In this document: piece after piece, positions 53,050 through 62,699 of the stretch | Layout of the letters: each line of letters opens with the position of its first letter | How positions within the stretch are numbered: the first letter of the stretch is position 1 | Source: Simmondsia chinensis | Taxonomy: Eukaryota > Streptophyta > Magnoliopsida > Caryophyllales > Simmondsiaceae | DNA: 64,000 nt | Assembly: GCA_018398585.1 (NCBI GenBank) | Contig: JAGTTD010000013.1 | Coordinates: 7,412,492 to 7,476,491 of the forward strand | Reading direction: 5' to 3' | The notes under the pieces: model-generated | Told to the model about the DNA's origin: nothing | Seen by the model: only the letters and a program-made list of their open reading frames with translations | Database searches by the model: none | Position numbers and translations under genes: made by a program

Positions 53050-53627
53050 ACGTACCTCTCTACAAGGTTGGCACAATCGCTTGGGTCATTCTAATGAGAG
53101 GATCATTCATAGCTTAGTTTCTAGCTTTAGTTTACCTTTATCCTCCAATAAGAGTTAGTCAGTGTGTGTAGCATGTCAAATGGGTAAAAGTCATCGTCAA
53201 CATTTACCCACTTCTCATGTCCCATCCACCGACCCATTTGCCTTAGTTTATTCTGGTGTATGGGGCCCTTTCCCCATTTCATTTCTTAATGAAAATTTTT
53301 ATTTCATTCAATTTGTTGATGATTGCACCAAAGTATGTTTGGATTTATTTATGCAAAACAAATATCAAGTTTTTGACATTTTTCATTATTTCCGCAAAAT
53401 GATCAAATCACAATTCGATGCTAATATTAAACAACTTCAAATTGATTTTTGGGGGGGGGGGGGGGGGGAGGGCGATTCCGACATATATCTCAATTTCTTC
53501 ATTGTCCAGGCATAAACCATAGAGTATTATGTTCACATACTGAAGAGCAAATCAGGGGAGTTGAAAGACTTTAGCAAGATATTTCTTAAAAAGGACTTTC
53601 TTTACTAGCACATGCCCCTCTTACTCA
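53050..53627 (+). pseudogene. Copia 3 integrase, N-terminal part (broken)
   Basis: LQGWHNRLGHSNERII ... CVACQMGKSHRQHLP forms the zinc-binding HHCC region. VYSGVWGPFPISFLNENF has Gly where the first catalytic Asp stands (usually SDVWGP). IQFVDDCTKVCLDLF, FDIFHYFRKMIKSQFDANIK and LQIDFWGGGGGGE follow, the last expanded by a G18 run. It ends near LSLLAHAP, where foreign DNA is inserted. Confidence 0.86.
53451..53468. repeat. G18 homopolymer in copia 3 integrase
   Basis: Uninterrupted run of 18 G, replacing the short TGGGGAGGA-type codons for W-G-G-E at the second catalytic region. Confidence 0.9.
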
Positions 53628-54210
53628 AGGTTGTTATAATCGGGATTCTACTTAGGATCGTTAGGGGTTTATAGAACTGGAATCATAGGATCGAATCGAA
53701 AATTGTATGATTCTAACTTTAAGGTATAATATTAATCTTGAACCTTCACTCATCAGTTTAACGTTTTTGAAAAGTTGGCTCTTTGACATAATAGTAGAGT
53801 CTTATTGACTCAGAGGTCATGAGTTCAAGTTCCAATAGCCTCAACTTTCAATATTAAATAATTTAAACAAAAGGTATAAGGTTATAATTTAAAACTAAGC
53901 TTAATTTAAGTTTCTTGAGAATATATAAATATTTAATCTAACTTTCTTTTGCTTCAAGTTAAAAAAGTATGTTCATTTATAATATATGCCTGAAATTTTT
54001 GTTTTTTAACTTTTTATGTATGTATTGTAGAATCGAGGCAGGATCGGTAGAATCATAAAATCGAATTATGATCCTATCCATTAGTTTTGTTTAATATCAA
54101 TGGATTGTAAGATTCTATAAGATTAAGATTCTACTTAGGATAAGGATCAATTGACGATTGTAGGATCATAGAATCCTAAGATTCTAAGATCCGGATCGGG
54201 AGTTTAATTC
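53628..54210. mobile_element. Unclassified ~580-bp insertion in copia 3 integrase
   Basis: Integrase sequence stops after LLAHAP near 53625 and resumes with AHTLNFWEHTFTTTVYL at about 54211. The inserted DNA has repeated GATTCTACTTAGGAT words (53643 and 54126) and near-inverted AGAATCCTAAGATTCTAAGA at 54170-54190. Inside it, 53785-53833 looks tRNA-derived: GACATAATAGTAGAG and GAGTTCAAGTTCC resemble pol III A and B boxes in SINE-like order. Flanks CATGCCCCT and CATGCTCAT may be a decayed duplication. The class is unclear. Confidence 0.45.
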
Positions 54211-54830
54211 CATGCTCATACTTTAAATTTTTGGGAGCATACCTTTACTACCACTGTGTATCTTATGAATTAGCATATAGCTTTATATTTAATTACCGCT
54301 CTCCCTACCAAATTTGTACAATCGCATGCCGAATTACAATTTTCTTAAAACTTTTGGGTGTCTTTGCTTCCCCTTTCTTCAACCTAATAACAACCATAAA
54401 CTTGATTTTTGATCTCAACCATGTATTTTCTTGGGTTATAGTACTAAACACAAAGGTTATATCTGTTTTCATGTACCCTCTAATAGTGTATACGTTGCTC
54501 GACATGTCATTTTTTATGAGTCTCGATTTCCGTTTCCCTCCATGCCTTCACCTTCTTCTGAATTGCCTTTATCTTTCAATTCCATGTCCCCTCCCTCTCT
54601 TTCACTTCTCCAATCAATGTCCCAACAAATTTCTCCTCCTCCCCCCAGTACCTCCTCCTGCATCCTCCATCACCACTAGCCCCCTCCCACCTTCGTCGCT
54701 GCCTACACCCTTGGTAATGAACTGGTCTCTGTGCCCACCCCCGAGGATGTCCCTGTGTCATCCACAGATGCCCCTACATATTTTCGCCCTTCATCCACAA
54801 CCTCTCACCTGATTTGGTACTAACTCATTA
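54211..54830 (+). pseudogene. Copia 3 integrase C-terminal part
   Basis: FWEHTFTTTVYLMN near 54230, then LGYSTKHKGYICFHVPSNSV and YVARHVIFYESRFPF (54430-54540), the usual end of copia integrase, followed by a Pro/Ser-rich linker to about 54800. The parts are in different frames. Confidence 0.85.
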
Positions 54831-55740
54831 AAACCTATAGCTTTCACTTCCACCCGACACCGGTTACCTACTCCTTTTACTGGATTTGACCACAGATCCT
54901 ACACCGAAGCCTTAAAGGAGGTCGTGCGGCATTAAGCCATCCATGCCAAAATTTCGGCTCTCTATCATACCTCTACCTGGAATTTAGTTCCTCCTCCGCC
55001 CGGTTCCAATTTAGTGGGTTGTAAGTGGGTGTTTTGGATTAAACGGCATGTTGATGGTTCTGTTGAATCGTACAAAGCTCATCTAGTTGCTAAGTGTTAT
55101 AATCAAGAGGAAGGCATTGACTTTTTTGAGACTTTCAGCCCGGTTGTCAAACCAATTACAATTGACCTTGTATTATCACTTGCTGCTTCTTTCAATTGGT
55201 CTACACATCACCTCGGTTCCAATAATGCTTTTCTCAATGATCTTACTAAAACTGTTTTTGTGAAATATCCACCTGTTTATTGAGACTCACGTTTTACCTA
55301 TGTTTTTCATCTCAAGAAAGCAATATATGGTTTAAAACAAGCACCCTGGGCTTGGTTTCACAAGCTCAAGGATTTTCTTCTTCAACATTGTTTTAACAGT
55401 TATTAATCAGATTCGTCCTTCTTTGTTCACAAAGCGGATCTCAACTCATGTATAATCTTGTTTATGTTAATGATATCATTGTCGAGGGTAGTGATAATAA
55501 TTTCATCAACAACTTTGCTACTACTTTACTTAGTACATTTTCCTTAAAAAATCTTGGACATCTCAATTTCTTTCTTGGTATTCAAGTGAAACAAAACTCA
55601 AAAGGATTTTTTCTTTCTCAAAAGAAGTATTTAACAGATATTTTAGTTCACACTAAATTGGAGGGTGCGAAACCGGTTTCTACATCGGCCAAGGCGTTCT
55701 CATCACTCTGACGAGTGGGTGAACCCATGGACAATCTGAC
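54831..55740 (+). pseudogene. Copia 3 reverse transcriptase (broken)
   Basis: WNLVPPPPGSNLVGCKWVFW, VESYKAHLVAKCYNQEEGID, FFETFSPVVKPITIDLVL are followed by THHLGSNNAFLNDLTKTVFV, where the first catalytic Asp is Gly. After a stop at 55281, KAIYGLKQAPWAWFHKLKDF and then LVYVNDIIVEGSDNNF, where the catalytic YVDD reads YVND. LGHLNFFLGIQVKQNSKGFF and LSQKKYLTDILVHTKLEGAK end the domain. Both catalytic sites are therefore changed. Confidence 0.9.
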
Positions 55741-56400
55741 TCTCTATAGTAGAGTTGTGGGTGCTTTGTAATATGCATCAATTAGTAGACCTAAGATCTC
55801 GTTTGCGGTGAACCGGGTTTGTCAGTTTATGTCCTTTCCTACTCTTATCCATTGGCAAGCAGTTAAACATATTCTTAGATATCTTAAGGGCACTATTGGA
55901 TATGACTTGAGTATCCGGCCGACTCGGACCCTGGCTCTCTTAGCCTACTCTGATGCTGCGTGGGCGAGTAATCATCACTTTTGTCGATCTACACATGGTT
56001 GTGCTATTTTCTATAGTGGTAGCTTGATTAGTTGGTCTTCCTGTAAATAGAGTACTGCTGAAGCAGAATAGTGAGGTCTTGCATTTGTAACTATAGAGGT
56101 GATTTGGATCCAACAACTTTTTAGGGAGCTTCACATTCCCCTATCACAATCACCTCTTCTCTTTTGTGATAACATTAGTGCCAATTTCAGGATTGCAAAT
56201 CTGGTATTCCACAAAAAATCAAAGCATATTTCTAATTATTATCATTTTATTCATCAAAAGGTTGAACAAGTAATCTTTAGGTTGCATATCTACCTTCTAC
56301 CACTCAACTAGCTGACATTCTAACCAAGGGCTTAGCTTCCGATCGGTTTTGTCTTCTTCGCTCTAATCTTAGCGTTGGTGACCCATCGCTGATCTTGTAG
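55741..56400 (+). pseudogene. Copia 3 RNase H (broken)
   Basis: MSFPTLIHWQAVKHILRYLK, AYSDAAWASNHHFCRSTHGC and ISWSSCK followed by a TAG, then PLSQSPLLFCDNISANFRIA, FHKKSKHISNYYHFIH and LADILTKGLASDRFCLLRSN, ending at TAG 56398-56400. This is the complete copia RNase H and C-terminal tail with several stops. Confidence 0.9.
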
Positions 56401-56668
56401 GACGATAATAGAGCTGATTTAGGTTTATCTTTATATTTATCCTCTAGTCAAAGATAATAGAAGATCTTTAAATGTTTTATATATATTTGTATTTAGATAA
56501 GATAGTTGACTTTATCTTCCATCTAAGATTTAGATGAGAAGACAATTGACATTTGTAAATTTTTTTTTCTCTTATTTTTATTTATTATTTATATATTTAT
56601 GAAAGAAGTGAGGGCAAAACTCATTCAAGCCTTCAATTTATTTTTATACTTGCCTTTGTTCTTTTACA
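56396..56668 (+). repeat. 3' LTR of copia 3
   Basis: TGTAGGACGATAATAG ... TTCTTTTACA, matching 35406-35680. Only about 270 bp long, short for a copia LTR. A clear polypurine tract is not visible; the LTR seems to overlap the RNase H stop codon. Confidence 0.85.
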
Positions 56669-57236
56669 GAAATCATCACCTCCTATATATATGAACATTT
56701 ATTATCTAAGCATTGTCACAGTTCAACATATATAATGAGTTACACCGAGATGTAAAATTTTCATCACATCCTCCGCAAAACACTTGTGTATTTTGACTGA
56801 ATTCGATGAATTCTTGTTGGAAAATGCTAATATGGCACATAATTCCAACAGTATATGTGTGCGAGACATCAAATGTTTTTACCAAAATTACTAGGTTATG
56901 ACAAATATTTGCCAGATTTTGGTTGGGGATAATTGTATGCCATAGAAAATCAACAAATTCTGAGAGAGGATACATACACATTATCAGAAACATGTTACAT
57001 GCGAATTCTTAAAATTTCAGCGAAATTACTGAAGTGCCTAAGTTAAAAAACAATTTGAACCGTAAATGTTTTTTTAACTTAAATAACCCTATATATATAT
57101 TAAATTTATATGCCACCTATCTATATTATTATTGTCAAGTTCTCTCCTTCCCAAATGTCTTCCTACTCCAAATCCAATAATGTTGCGGCATCACCTATTT
57201 TAATTACTTAATAGTTTACTTTTTTATACATCACAT
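56669..57236. other. AT-rich intergenic DNA, no gene seen
   Basis: A 95-codon frame on - (56993-56706) has no family motif and is not called. The stretch separates copia 3 from the next LTR element. Confidence 0.4.
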
Positions 57237-57909
57237 AAGTGGGATTTTGGGGGAATGGGAAGGAATCGAAGGCCTTCCTTTTAATTTTATTAAACTCTAA
57301 TAAAAATTACAAGAAAAAATATAAAGTTCATCCTAATTTCACACTTGAGAGTAGAAGAACCAAAACTTATAAAATTATTCTAAACAATTGACTCCCAAAA
57401 CAACCTAATTTCTCTCATATTTATAGAAGAGCTGTTTAAATTAAAACGAAATTCTAAAAGATAAATATAAAAGCCTAAAGATAACTAAAACACTTAAGAT
57501 TTAAATCTAAAAGACTAACAAACTAATCCCAATAGAACTCAAGCTCTAATCTTCACCGCAATCTTCACGCATCTCCCTTTAGCCATGACGCCAAGATCTT
57601 GCCGCCAACCATGTATCCACCAAGCTATGCACCAGTCGCAAACGCGAGGGTGCTTTCCATCTAATCGTGAATTCCTTATCCCACCTATTCCTGGCTCACT
57701 CATCTCGACCTGCCTAACCCACCAAAAGCTATTTGGCGGCTGCATCATTCTCTCTCAGTTGAAGAGAATTCGTCCTCGAATTCGTTGGATCAATTTGGCC
57801 AATGCCACCAAGCCTTGTTCTCTCACGCTTAGAATCTGGCCTGCCAAACTCCAAGCCGCCAAACTAACCCTATCGTGGTTCATCATCCCGGCTTGCCAAG
57901 ACTGCATCA
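57237..57909 (-). repeat. 3' LTR of the protease-only element
   Basis: Aligned with 59149-59813 through GGAAGGAATC, TTTTATTAAACTCTAATAAA, ACAATTGACTCC and AGATCTTGCCGCCAACCAT. On - it begins TGATGCAGTCTTGGCAAG. A 40-bp motif (GCATCATTCTCTC ... GAATTCG) inside it at 57744 recurs just outside at 57904. Confidence 0.85.
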
Positions 57910-58152
57910 TTCTCTCTAGCTTGGAGAGAATTCGCCCTCGAATTCTCCAAGGGATCTTCCATTGCAGATTTCTCATTGTCGCCAACTCTTTCGCCCTTTG
58001 AACTTGTTCTGCTTCACCATCAAGGTATCCCAGCCAAGTCCCGTCCTTTGTTGGCTTCGGAACAGCTGATCCACCTTTCCGTCTCACCCGGATGTAAATC
58101 ATATTAAGCAGCTTCAACATTTGGCGCCAGATATCCTCACGCACCACTAGGC

Positions 58153-58998
58153 TTACTCAGTATTGATTTTTCTGCTTGGTAAGGCATCTACAGGAATCCA
58201 GTCATGCCGACATTGTTCTTCTCTTATTGGCGGTAAGCAAAATGCCAACCCTTTTGGCTCCTCATCCTTGTCATGGGTGGGCTCGTCATACATGGCCTCA
58301 TCAAATATGGGGGGAGAAGATAAGTTAAGATATGGCGCCTCATCAAAGATAGGTCCTCCCTGGGTAACGCCTACTGGTGTCGATGCCAACTTGGTCTCGC
58401 CAATCTCATTAGTACTCACAGCTTCCTCTTCTGGCGTTGGTTCTTCGTTCTTTGGTTCACATGGCGCCTCACCTTTCTTGGGCAACAAGATGATCCTCAT
58501 TCCCTCGAACATGAAGTTATAAGTGTTCTTCCTTTTGCCATGCATGGAAACCCTATCATATTGCCAAGGCCGCCCCAACAATAGGTGAAAAGCGTCCATG
58601 GCGATGACATCACACCACACTCGATCCTTGAAATTCGACCCACTTGAGAAATTCACCAAGCCAAGTTTTGATATGGTTGCCTGATCGCCTTTCTCGAGCA
58701 ATGACATAGTGTAAGGGTTCAAATTATCCTCCATCTTCAACCATAGCTTCTGAACAGCTTCTTTGGAGATGGCGTTCTCACAATTCCCGAAGTCGGTGAC
58801 TAGGCAGCAAACCCTGGCTGCAATGGTACATGTCGTTTGGAATATGTTGTGTCGTAGCCAATTGTCCCCTTTAGCTTTTTCAGGCGCGAAGCCAACTAGC
58901 CTGACCAACAACACGTGACCTTTGTCACCCGATGCCAGATTCTGGATCTCGTCCTTCACCTTGTTGAATCGCGATCTGCCCGCAGTTGAATCAAGCAA
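58153..58998 (-). pseudogene. Gypsy-type protease frame of the small element
   Basis: A frame of 281 codons is open but has no ATG near its start (58998 is TTG), so it probably continued from an upstream part now out of frame. The protease part reads WLRHNIFQTTCTIAARVCCL, VTDFGNCENAISKEAVQKLW (active site D-F-G where D-S/G-G is expected), ISKLGLVNFSSGSNFKDRVW, CDVIAMDAFHLLLGRPWQYD (the conserved end motif) and KNTYNFMFEGMRIILLP. The C-terminal 110 codons are acidic with EEEAVS and FDEA repeats. An upstream frame at 59125-58975 (FEEVEVEFRRIKGCLIQ) resembles a coiled linker. Confidence 0.8.
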
Positions 58999-59133
58999 CC
59001 CTTGATTCGCCGGAATTCAACTTCCACCTCCTCGAATCTCCTCTCGTCCTGCCATTGAACATCACGATTAAGAACGTCTACAATAGCGGCATACCTCGAT
59101 CACGCACGGGCTATTTCAAAAAGCATTATGTAC

Positions 59134-59145
59134 TTTGATACCAAC
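59134..59145 (-). promoter_or_regulatory. Primer-binding site of the protease-only element
   Basis: On - the sequence TTGGTATCAAAG lies three bases inside the 5' LTR end (TTGCA). TGGTATCA is the initiator-Met primer site motif. Confidence 0.65.
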
Positions 59146-59148
59146 TGA

Positions 59149-59813
59149 TGCAATGCGTAAGTGGGATTTTTGGGGAACAGGAAGGAATCAAAAGCCTTCC
59201 CTTTAATTTTATTAAACTCTAATAAAAATTACAAGGGGAAAGATAAAATTTATCACAATCTCACACTTGAGAATAGAAGAACCAAAACTCATAAAATTAT
59301 TCTAAACAATTGACTCCAAAACAACCTAATTCCGCTTATATTTATAGAGGAGCTATTTGAATTAAAATAGAATTCTAAAAGATAAATATAAAGGCCTAAA
59401 GATAACTAAAACTCTTAAGATTTAAATCTAGAAAACTAACAAACTAATCCTAGTCTTCACCGAAATCTTCACGCGTCTCTCTTTAGCCGTGATGTCAAGA
59501 TCTTGCCGCCAACCATATATCCGCCAAGCTATGTGTCAATCACGAACGCAAGACGGCTTCTTGTCTAACTGTGGCATCTTAGTCCTGCCTATACCTGGCT
59601 CGCCCGTCTTGGCCTGCCTGAGCTGCTAAAGACTATTTGGCGCCTGCATCATTCTCTCCCAGTTGAAGAGAATACGTCCTCGAATTCGTTGGGTCAATTG
59701 GGCCAATGCCGTCAAACCTTGTTCTCTTACGCCTAGAATCCGCCTTGCCAAATTCCAAGCCGCCAAACTGACCCAATCATGGTTCCTCATCCCAGCTTGC
59801 CAAGATTGCACCA
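59149..59813 (-). repeat. 5' LTR of the protease-only element
   Basis: TGCAATGCGTAAGTGGG ... TTGCACCA on +. It carries a TATATTTATAGAGG-type word near 59336-59350 in common with the other copy. Confidence 0.85.
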
Positions 59814-60480
59814 CTTTTACAATGTACTTAGTAAGTTCATTAACAATCTAATAGAAACAATGTTGTCAACAATTTTAATACAATACAAAATTACTATAAT
59901 GTGTAATGCAAATTAAGATAATAGTATTATTTATGATCTCAAATAATGAATATTAGTGTTATCTCATGCGATGTACAGAGGGTGTTTACAATTTGAAAAA
60001 AAATAAAATGTTATGTCCACATGTCTCATTGTTTTAAACTTTTCAATTCTTAAACTATTTTTTTAAAAATGTCATGCTAAATTAGCCTAAAGTTTGTTGA
60101 CTCAAAACCTTCTACGCAAATGTTCAAAAAAAAAAAAAAAAATGCAAGTCTCCAACTTAAATGAAAGGGTGAATTCATTAATAAGGAAATCATGGCCTAT
60201 AATGCTTGGAATTTGAGTTTGGGGGTTTTTGAGAGAAATTGAGTCTTTGCAATAATGTATAGGATAGATACATAAACTAAAACTAATGAAAGTATAAACA
60301 CCACCAGTACAATGTACGGAGAGAGACTAGTTAACTTTAATGAAAAGTGTAAAAGTAATTTTGAAATCTAAACCTTTAATTTAGATATAATGGTCTATAT
60401 TCTCTACTCTTATCTCTCAACTTCTAATGTGAGTCATGTCCTACATATATATTATGAGAAGTTGAGAGGGACAGTTCTTG
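59814..60480. other. AT-rich intergenic DNA, nothing recognised
   Basis: Homopolymer A runs (for example 60128-60142) and no coding motif on either strand. Confidence 0.45.
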
Positions 60481-60481
60481 A

Positions 60482-60990
60482 TCATCTATTATAATGGACT
60501 GTCAAGATTGACCCATTTTCATAAGACACCCCCCCCCCCCCCCTAACTCTCTCTCTCTCACTCCAACCACCCGCAGCTGCCGCCGCTGCCCCTCCTCTAG
60601 CAGCCCCTCCTCTTTTGTCTCTTTCAATACTCCTCTCCCCCCCAAAAAAAAAATCTCTTCAATACCACTGCTACCGCCACCCCTTCTTTTCCTTGTTCTT
60701 CCAATACCCCTCCCCCCCAATAACCCTTCACCCTCGGCACCTGCCACCACCACCCCTCCTTTTGTGTCTTTATCTACCCATATCCCTTCACCCCGAACGG
60801 TGGTGAGCAGCAGTGGCAAGGGTGGTGGGGTGAGAGAGAAAGAGGAATAGTTGGAGGTAGGGAGAAAGGTGAGACGGGGTAGAAAATTTTTTTCTGGGTA
60901 TCTAATAAAAAAAGGATAAATCTTAGCTGTTTATTGTAATGGACGGCCAAGTTCGCTTTTCTTACCCTCTCATAAGAATTATGCCATGTA
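60482..60990. repeat. Low-complexity C-rich block between two diverged direct repeats
   Basis: TATTATAATGGACTGTCAAG at 60488 and TATTGTAATGGACGGCCAAG at 60933 are related, each followed within about 30 bases by CATAAG. Between them lies C-rich and CT-rich DNA with a C15 run (60529-60543), CTCTCTCT and ACCACC words. Frames up to 105 codons on - are due to this composition. Confidence 0.55.
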
Positions 60991-61577
60991 TGTAAGGTAA
61001 TTTTGTAAAATAACATATTTTGATATTTTTATTCTAAAAATAGAACGCAAAAATTAAAAATTACTAAAATAGTATACAAAAATTAAAAATTACTAAAATA
61101 ACATGCTTAGTCAGCATGCCATTGCCACCTAAGAATGCATAGGTGTTTGGAGTCCAACCTTCGTGAATTCCCAAATAAATATTTAATATCATAAAGGGGT
61201 GTATTTATCTCAATTCCAGAGAAATTTTTAGGGTTATTAGTATTTTAGTATCCCAATAATAATGAAGCCCCTTTCATTTTCTATTTACTTTTTTTTTTTT
61301 ACTAATTTGAATTTTCTTCGTATTAATAAAAAAAGGACCCTCTCCGATGTGATGGAATCAAATTCCGAGAAGAAACTGAGGTGGCAAGTCATCTTAAATA
61401 TGGGGGGAATCCGGTGCTATGGCTCCCCCCTCTCTCCTCTCTCGCTGTCTCCTCTCTGTCTTACAGATGCCACAGCACTGATCTTCCTCCCTTAAATATC
61501 AACTACAGTATATTGATCAAACTATCATTTTTAACATTGTAGGTCACTTTAAATACACTCTAAAATGAAGGGGTATT
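60991..61577. other. Intergenic DNA with a short A-rich tandem duplication
   Basis: AAAAATTAAAAATTACTAAAATA is duplicated with a 34-base offset at about 61047 and 61078. The rest shows no coding motif; a 77-codon frame at 61262-61495 has no family resemblance. Confidence 0.4.
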
Positions 61578-62300
61578 AACTAGGGGTGTTCAATAAAATC
61601 CTTAACCAAAATACCGACCCGAAAATTGAGGTTGATGATACCAAATTTCCAATTTGGGTAATTGAACTGAAAAAATTTATGGTATTTTGGGACGATAACG
61701 GTTAGTGATTTTATTCATTTGGTTAACCAGTTAACCGAAATATTAAATATTATGTATATAATTCTACATGTTCATAATATTATATTTTTACCAAATATAT
61801 TTTTCTACCATATAAATGACTATTATATAATGCATGATTAACTTTATCTTTTTCCATCAATTCATTTTCAACCATAGAATATTTGTGCCTTATTGTTATA
61901 TCTCAAATACTAATTAAGCACTATACTGCTACAATATAGTACTACTTGTTTGCTCATATGTTGGTTAAAATAAGATATTATATGTTTAATTTTTTAGAAT
62001 GGGATTATAAGCTCATAATATGTTAAATATTCTCACATTTAATGCATCGTTGGACATTTACAAGCCATTAAGGAGCTAGATTGTATTACATGAAAGAGGC
62101 ATTTCATTATTTTTTTAGTTACCTGTTAACCGACATAATCAAGCCGAGTTACCGATCTACCGAAAGTTGGTTAACTGATTTTTTTTTTCAATTATGGCAA
62201 CGGTTAGAGATTCTTGAACATTTTAGTTACGGTTAACCAAACTGATATACTTTTTAGTACAGTTAACTAAACCATGACTATGCCTAATGGTTGGAATGCG
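61578..62300. repeat. GGTTAACCG-rich repeat, MITE-like
   Basis: Starts near CTAGGGGTGTTCAATAAAAT and is rich in GTTAACCG, GGTTAACCAAAC and CCGTTATCG-type words at both ends (61600-61745 and 62120-62290), with an AT-rich middle. This resembles a family of non-coding plant repeats, possibly an hAT-type MITE. No perfect terminal inverted repeat is visible. Confidence 0.35.
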
Positions 62301-62690
62301 GATTTTCCTTTTTTTTTTTAAAGAAAATAAAAGGGTGAAGAGGGGTCTTTTAGTCGATATATTATAGTAGATATCTAAAGCGATCTGCCATGTCTGCTTC
62401 TCCTTGGATTATGATATCATCACGCCAGGGAGGATCCTATTTATTAATACAAAGAAAATCTAATACTAAAAAAAATAAGTCAGAAAGGTCAGGAACTTTT
62501 GTATTATTTTTACAAATGTCAGGGTAATAAATATAAATAACTCAAATATTTATTTATCATTCTGCAAAAGTATAAGCATATATATTTGGGCCAGTGCGCA
62601 TGGGCCCATCTAAATTCTGGAAAGCTTAAACTGAGCCCAAACTCAGATTTCTAAAGACGTCATGGGCCGAAATTAAAATGGCAACTTTTA
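62301..62690. other. Intergenic stretch, nothing recognised
   Basis: Mixed AT-rich DNA without coding motif. It directly precedes the truncated L1 start. Confidence 0.4.
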
Positions 62691-62699
62691 GGCGATAAA

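Larger units (their letters stand above)
35406..56668 (+). mobile_element. Ty1-copia retrotransposon 3, split by an Athila element
   Basis: A short LTR at about 35406-35680 matches 56396-56668, and the 5' LTR is followed by TGGTACCA, the start of an initiator-Met-type primer site. That site resumes as GTATCAAAGCTC at 51617, after the Athila element. The internal + strand then gives gag (51659), protease, integrase, RT and RNase H up to 56400. Without the Athila insertion the copia would be about 5.3 kb. Its coding region has many stops and two changed RT catalytic sites. Confidence 0.9.
57237..59813 (-). mobile_element. Small LTR element carrying only a gypsy-type protease
   Basis: Two LTRs (57237-57909 and 59149-59813) flank an internal region of only about 1.2 kb. 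On - the internal region starts just after a TTGGTATCAAAG primer-like site (59145-59134) and ends in the purine-rich AGCTAGAGAGAA before the left LTR. The one recognisable domain is an aspartic protease of gypsy type at about 58900-58500. There is no gag core, RT, RNase H or integrase. This fits a non-autonomous derivative, mobilised in trans if at all. The class of its parent is inferred only from the protease. Confidence 0.75.

Noticed and set aside
60502..60819. 105-codon Gly/Glu-rich frame on -
   Set aside because: Low-complexity C-rich DNA on +; no family motif.
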